Shown here: positions 5,506 through 8,939 of the stretch, piece after piece
Numbering within the stretch: the first letter of the stretch is position 1
Layout: each line of letters opens with the position of its first letter
NCBI GenBank assembly: GCA_003222555.1
Contig: QHWL01000101.1
Location: 1-8,939 of the forward strand
Source of the DNA: Acidobacteriota bacterium
GTDB taxonomy: Bacteria; Acidobacteriota; Vicinamibacteria; Vicinamibacterales; CAVVIG01
Direction: 5' to 3'
DNA length: 8,939 nt
The notes under the pieces: generated by a model
Told to the model about the DNA's origin: nothing
What the model saw: the letters and a program-made list of their open reading frames with translations, nothing else
Database searches by the model: none
Translations under genes and position numbers: made by a program

Positions 5506-6798
5506 CTACGCGGTCGGCGTCGGCGCGACCGGCTCGATCCTGAGGAGCGCCGCCGGATCTTCGTCGGTCAGCAGATACAGCGACCCGTCGGGCCCCTGCC
5601 GCACGTCCCGAATACGCTGATGGAGGTCGCGCAGCAGCGACTCGCGCCGCAGCTCCTCCCAATTGTCGTTGAACACGATCCGCTGGAGCTGTCCCGTCGG
5701 CGCCACTTCGCCTTCCCGCAGCCCGCCAACGAACGCGTTGCGCTTCCAGCCAGGAAAACGTTCGCCCGTGTAGAACGTGAGGCCCGACGGCGCAATCGAC
5801 GGGACCCAGAAGACGAGCGGCTCCTCAAATCCAGGCGCAGACGGCGGAAAGCGCGGGCCGTTGTAGTCGCGGCCATAGCTGACGATCGGCCAGCCGTAGT
5901 TGCGGCCCGGCTTCAGCACGTTCAATTCGTCGCCGCCGTTGGGACCGTTCTCGTGCTCCCAGATCTCGCCGGTGTACGGATTGAGGGCGAGCCCAAGCTG
6001 CACGCGATGACCGAGCGTGAAGATCGCCGGCTTGTAGCCGGTCTTTCCGACAAACGGATTATCGGGCGGCACGCCGCCATCGTCTCGCAGCCGCAGGACC
6101 TTGCCGGCGAGATCGTTCGTGTGCTGGGCGCGGTCGACGCTGACGTGCGGCCCGGTTCCCGGTCCGCCGATGCCCATGTACAGCATCCCGTCCTTGCCGA
6201 ACACGATCCGCGACGCTTCCGTATCGACATCGTCGGACACAAACACGTCCCGAACATCGGTCAGTGCTTTGCCGTCCCACGTGCCGCGCAGGACCGAGTT
6301 CGCCGCGACGCCGGGCGCGAGCGGCTTGTGATACGAGAGGTAGATCCACTTGTTCTGCGCGAAGTCCGGATGGAGCGCGATGTCCATCAGCCCCGCCATC
6401 GTACCGCGCGAGAGCACTTGCGGCGTGCCGGCCACCGGCGTTGGGTCGAGCACGCCGTTGCGGAGGATGCGAAGACGTCCGGCACGCTCGGTGATCAGGA
6501 TGCTGCCGTCCGGTAGAAACGCAAGACTCCACGGGTGCGAGAGTCCAGTTGTGACCACGCTGACCTTGATGTCACGCTGTTCGAACGTGGAGTAGACCCA
6601 GGGGCCGCTGCCGAGCGGCGGCGACGGCAGGGGCCGCGGGCCTCGTGGGATGACGCCGCGTAAATCGCGGATCACCGGATACGGGAATCGCTTCGCCAGC
6701 TCTTCGGTCGCCGGCGAGAGTTGCGGCGGCCCCTGCTGTGCGGCGACAATGCCAGCTACAGCGACACCAATCAGCGCCGATATCAGCGTCACCTTCAT
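5506..6798 (-). CDS. Secreted PQQ-dependent soluble sugar dehydrogenase, Asd/YliI type
   Basis: The 430-residue protein has a signal peptide (1-20, ending GIVAA, cleavage before QQ) and a six-bladed propeller that in this family oxidises aldose sugars in the periplasm using PQQ and calcium. Blade signatures are GLSHPWSLAFLPDGSILITE (85-104), GLMDIALHPDF (136-146), NDLAGKVLRL (228-237), NPYTGEIWEHENGPNGGDEL (273-292), GRNYGWP (298-304), PSGLTFYTGERFPGW (337-351) and RIRDVRQGPDGSLYLLTDE (395-413). His143 lines up with the catalytic His144 of soluble glucose dehydrogenase, Arg265 with Arg228, and Arg395/Arg397 with Arg406/Arg408. The GHRNPQG stretch of E. coli YliI reads GHRVQLG here (263-269), and the SLK/ALK lysine is Arg361. 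Start ATG 6798 is preceded by GAGGA at a good distance. Stop is TAG followed at once by an in-frame TAA. It is divergent from the esterase. Confidence 0.9.
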   Translation of the reverse strand: MKVTLISALIGVAVAGIVAAQQGPPQLSPATEELAKRFPYPVIRDLRGVIPRGPRPLPSPPLGSGPWVYSTFEQRDIKVSVVTTGLSHPWSLAFLPDGSILITERAGRLRILRNGVLDPTPVAGTPQVLSRGTMAGLMDIALHPDFAQNKWIYLSYHKPLAPGVAANSVLRGTWDGKALTDVRDVFVSDDVDTEASRIVFGKDGMLYMGIGGPGTGPHVSVDRAQHTNDLAGKVLRLRDDGGVPPDNPFVGKTGYKPAIFTLGHRVQLGLALNPYTGEIWEHENGPNGGDELNVLKPGRNYGWPIVSYGRDYNGPRFPPSAPGFEEPLVFWVPSIAPSGLTFYTGERFPGWKRNAFVGGLREGEVAPTGQLQRIVFNDNWEELRRESLLRDLHQRIRDVRQGPDGSLYLLTDEDPAALLRIEPVAPTPTA

Positions 6799-6888
6799 AG
6801 AGATCCTCTGCGGAGCACCGATGAACGATCGCCGACGTGCCGACCCGAATCACCGCGTCGCGGGCGGAGCGTGCAAAGTGGCACGACC
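6799..6888. promoter_or_regulatory. Divergent intergenic region between dehydrogenase and esterase
   Basis: These 90 bases must carry the 5' signals of both genes unless transcripts start inside the coding regions. On minus, GAGGA near 6806 serves the dehydrogenase; it lies in the near-palindrome AGAGATCCTCT (6799-6809). A short inverted repeat GTGC-N6-GCAC (6871-6884) lies just before the esterase ATG. No good -10/-35 pair is recognisable on either strand, and the esterase has no strong Shine-Dalgarno. Confidence 0.4.
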
Positions 6889-8493
6889 ATGAAGATAACA
6901 GGATTACAGAACGGCCGCATCGCCGCAACAGGTGTCGCCGTCGCTGCGGCTCTTGTGATCGCCGGCGGCTTGCGCGCGGTCGTCCCTGAGCCGGTCAAGA
7001 CCGACGCGGGCCTGCTCTCCGGCACGTCCGCAGCGGCGCCTGGCGTTCGCGTGTTCAAGGGCGTCCCGTTCGCCGCAGCGCCAGTCGGTGAACTGCGGTG
7101 GCACGCGCCGCAGCCGGTCGCGAAATGGACCGGCGTCCGCAAAGCCGACACCTTCGGCTCCGTCTGCGTGCAGCCGAAGGGCATGGGTCGCGTGAACGTC
7201 GCGGTCGATCTTCCTGACTCGCCCGCAGGGAGCGAGGACTGCCTGTATCTGAACGTCTGGACGGCCGCACAGTCAAGGTCCGAGCGGCGTCCGGTCATGT
7301 TCTGGATCTTCGGTGGGGCGTACACCGAAGGCGCGGGCTCAAGCCCGCACAGCGACGGCGAAGCGCTTGCCCGCCAGGGTGCGGTTGTCGTCACGTTCAA
7401 TTACCGGCTCGGCCCGTTCGGGTTCTTCTCGCATCCCGAGCTGACGAAGAAGTCGGGACACAACGCGTCGGGCAATCAGGCGCTGTTGGATACGATGGCC
7501 GCGCTGAAATGGGTGCAGACCAACATCGCAGCCTTCGGCGGCGATCCGCGGAACGTGACGATCTTCGGCGAATCTGCCGGCGCGGCGATAGCCGCCGGGC
7601 TCGTCGGCTCACCCCGTACCGCGGGGCTGTTCCGACGGGCAATTTCTCAAAGCGGCGCGTGGATGGGCCTGGCCGTCGCGGCGATGCGCACACGGCAGCA
7701 GGCCGAGCAGCCGATGGGACGACCGGGCGTACCGCCGCCTGTGCTGATGCCGCTCCGAGAGCTTCGAGCGAAATCGAGCGAAGAAATCGCGCGGACGCTC
7801 GTCGGCGCCGGCATGATTGTCGACGGATGGATCATCCCCGAGGACCAGTCGCTGACCTTTGCGCAGGGGCGGCAGCAGCCGGTCGACGTGCTCGTCGGAT
7901 CGAACAAGGACGAAGGCACCTTCGCCGGCGACATGACGGCCATGGCGTGGACGAACCGTGTGAAGCAGCGGTGGGGCGATCTGGCCGACGACTACTTGAA
8001 AGTCTATCCGGCTGGTTCTGACGAGGAAGCGACGCGCTCGTCGCAGGTGGCGTTCCGCGACGAGCTGGCGTGGCACATGCGCCTGTACGCGAGTCTGCAG
8101 GCGAGGCGCGGGCAACGCGCGTACTGGTACTTCTTCACACACGAGCCGCCCTATGCGCCGAACGCGCGCAATCTGAAAGCGACGCATGCGGTAGAAATCC
8201 CGTACGTCTTCAACCATCTCCGCGCACCGCGCGTGTTTCCGGACGCGAGCTCGCCCGAGCTGGCGTCGGCATCGGCGGCGGAGCGGGCGCTGGCCGAACG
8301 GGTGTCGTCGTACTGGGTGAACTTCGCCCGGACGGGCGATCCGAACGGCAGGGGCCTACCGCACTGGCCGTTGTTCAGCGACGCGAGCGCGGCGCCCATG
8401 ATCGTCGGCGACGTCAACGACACGCCGGATCCGCAGCGGCTTGCGATCTACGACAAGCTGCACGCAAAGATTCTGGCGGGCCTGAAGGAGTGA
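6889..8493 (+). CDS. Secreted type B carboxylesterase (alpha/beta hydrolase)
   Basis: The 534-residue protein starts at ATG 6889. An N-terminal signal or anchor segment covers about 11-30 (IAATGVAVAAALVIAGGLRA), so the product is probably exported. The carboxylesterase type B fold follows: FKGVPFAAAPVGELRW (56-71), SEDCLYLNVW (115-124), oxyanion-hole GGA (142-144), NYRLGPFGFFS (171-181), ALKWVQTNIAAFGGDPRNVT (205-224), the nucleophile elbow GESAG (227-231) with Ser229, the acid Glu342 in SNKDEGTF, and His433 in ATHAVEIPYVF. Cys93 and Cys118 match the usual first disulfide. All three catalytic residues are present, so it should be an active ester hydrolase; the substrate cannot be told (phenolic esters, acyl sugars and others are possible). 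The frame is open upstream to 6721, but that part runs antisense through the dehydrogenase signal peptide and is rejected. Stop is TGA 8491-8493. Confidence 0.92.
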   Translation: MKITGLQNGRIAATGVAVAAALVIAGGLRAVVPEPVKTDAGLLSGTSAAAPGVRVFKGVPFAAAPVGELRWHAPQPVAKWTGVRKADTFGSVCVQPKGMGRVNVAVDLPDSPAGSEDCLYLNVWTAAQSRSERRPVMFWIFGGAYTEGAGSSPHSDGEALARQGAVVVTFNYRLGPFGFFSHPELTKKSGHNASGNQALLDTMAALKWVQTNIAAFGGDPRNVTIFGESAGAAIAAGLVGSPRTAGLFRRAISQSGAWMGLAVAAMRTRQQAEQPMGRPGVPPPVLMPLRELRAKSSEEIARTLVGAGMIVDGWIIPEDQSLTFAQGRQQPVDVLVGSNKDEGTFAGDMTAMAWTNRVKQRWGDLADDYLKVYPAGSDEEATRSSQVAFRDELAWHMRLYASLQARRGQRAYWYFFTHEPPYAPNARNLKATHAVEIPYVFNHLRAPRVFPDASSPELASASAAERALAERVSSYWVNFARTGDPNGRGLPHWPLFSDASAAPMIVGDVNDTPDPQRLAIYDKLHAKILAGLKE

Positions 8494-8652
8494 AGATGAT
8501 CTTGCCGAGCGTGCTAATTCACGGTCAGGCGCGGCGAACGGATGGCGTTCGATGAAGCCGATCGCCGAGGGCCTGCGCCGACGTCCGAGTCGAATCGCGA
8601 ACGGCGCGCGCGGGTCGCCTCCGCCATGCTTGGGTTTGGGGATTTGCCTTCC
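8494..8652. other. Convergent intergenic region without a recognisable gene
   Basis: This stretch lies between the esterase stop and the stop of the DUF6152-like gene. It is GC-rich, with weak symmetry such as GCGCCG/CGGCGC around 8577-8612, and has no hairpin followed by a T-run on either strand. Short open frames here have arginine- and serine-rich compositions typical of non-coding GC-rich DNA. Confidence 0.5.
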
Positions 8653-8939
8653 CTACCGGCCGTCACGGCTCTCATCCGGCGCGCTGGTGCCCGACGAGCC
8701 GACCGACAGCTTCCTCCCGTCCGGGAAGGTGATGTCAAGGCCGTTCGCGCGGTTCGCTCCGTCCTTCGCCTGGAAGCCTTCGACGATGATCTCGATGCCG
8801 TAGGGCAGCGAATTCTTGGTCCACCCGCGGCGGATCAGCGCGTTCGGCGCGCCACCTTCCACCGTCCAACGTTCCACCTTCCCGTCCGGACCTGTCACGT
8901 CGATGTGAATCCAGGAGTGCGGGTTGACCCACTCCATCT
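8653..8939 (-). CDS. DUF6152-like small exported protein, C-terminal part (N-terminus beyond right edge)
   Basis: About 95 codons enter from the right edge and end at TAG 8653-8655. The sequence contains EWVNPHSWIHIDVTGPDGK, then WTVEGGAPNALIRRGWTKNS, VEGFQAKDG, NRANGLDITFPDGRKL and VGSSGTSAP. This is the pattern of DUF6152 family proteins, small beta-rich proteins usually made with a signal peptide in Acidobacteria and Proteobacteria; their role is unknown. The Met at 8937 sits in the conserved (V/M)EWxNPH motif, which is internal in the family, so the true start and signal peptide lie outside the window. It is convergent with the esterase. Confidence 0.8.
   Translation of the reverse strand, partial: MEWVNPHSWIHIDVTGPDGKVERWTVEGGAPNALIRRGWTKNSLPYGIEIIVEGFQAKDGANRANGLDITFPDGRKLSVGSSGTSAPDESRDGR

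Noticed and set aside
6721..6888. 56-codon upstream extension of the esterase
   Set aside because: It overlaps the dehydrogenase start antisense, adds an Arg-rich non-homologous segment and would bury the signal peptide that begins at ATG 6889.
7684..7762. Possible compensated frameshift in the esterase, in the Pro-rich stretch around PMGRPGVPPPVLMP (275-288)
   Set aside because: The segment looks unlike the usual linker, but neither alternative frame gives a better family match. The frame is intact on both sides and all catalytic residues are in place, so it is more likely a variable loop.
8514..8738. 74-codon minus-strand open frame downstream of and overlapping the DUF6152-like gene
   Set aside because: It overlaps the DUF6152-like coding sequence in another frame and its Ser/Arg-rich composition is typical of random GC-rich DNA. 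I see no domain in it.

Overview
The window is GC-rich and looks like a chromosomal piece of a soil-type Acidobacteriota, with the Vicinamibacteria side most likely. This is inferred from gene content, not from a marker gene. The main clues are a roughly 1,000-residue TonB-dependent receptor of the Oar type with an N-terminal carboxypeptidase-regulatory-like domain, a secreted PQQ sugar dehydrogenase of the Asd/YliI kind, a secreted type B carboxylesterase and a DUF6152-like protein. All are common in that phylum. No rRNA, intact tRNA, CRISPR array, phage module or complete mobile element is visible.

Layout, left to right. Positions 1-545 (minus) hold the N-terminal 181 codons of a protein running off the left edge. 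It resembles the winged-helix/dimerisation part of class I SAM methyltransferases and repeats one HLxGxxxAPxxxAL motif. A 98-bp imperfect palindrome (552-649) separates it from a 340-residue, MetE-C-domain-only methionine synthase-like gene (684-1706, minus) whose four zinc ligands are all present. Positions 1707-2086 are a gene graveyard: a 61-codon open stretch without a start on minus, and a degenerate integrase/transposase fragment on plus.

Next is the TonB-dependent receptor (2150-5215, minus). Its frame is cut by an amber codon at 2150-2152, yet the same frame continues for exactly 20 codons that spell the expected last beta-strand of this family and end at TGA (2087-2089). The upstream gap (5216-5505) holds a candidate promoter, a strong ribosome binding site and several inverted repeats. 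The PQQ sugar dehydrogenase (5506-6798, minus) and the carboxylesterase (6889-8493, plus) are divergently transcribed from a 90-bp gap. A DUF6152-like gene (8653 to the right edge, minus) converges on the esterase.

Functionally the right two thirds is an envelope/periplasm set: an outer-membrane receptor, a periplasmic oxidoreductase, a secreted hydrolase and a small exported protein. This suggests scavenging of sugar- or ester-type substrates, but nothing in the sequence names a substrate. I do not see a convincing new multi-gene system. The best leads are the amber-interrupted receptor, the altered cofactor-pocket residues of the dehydrogenase, the stand-alone MetE catalytic domain and the long palindrome beside a start codon.
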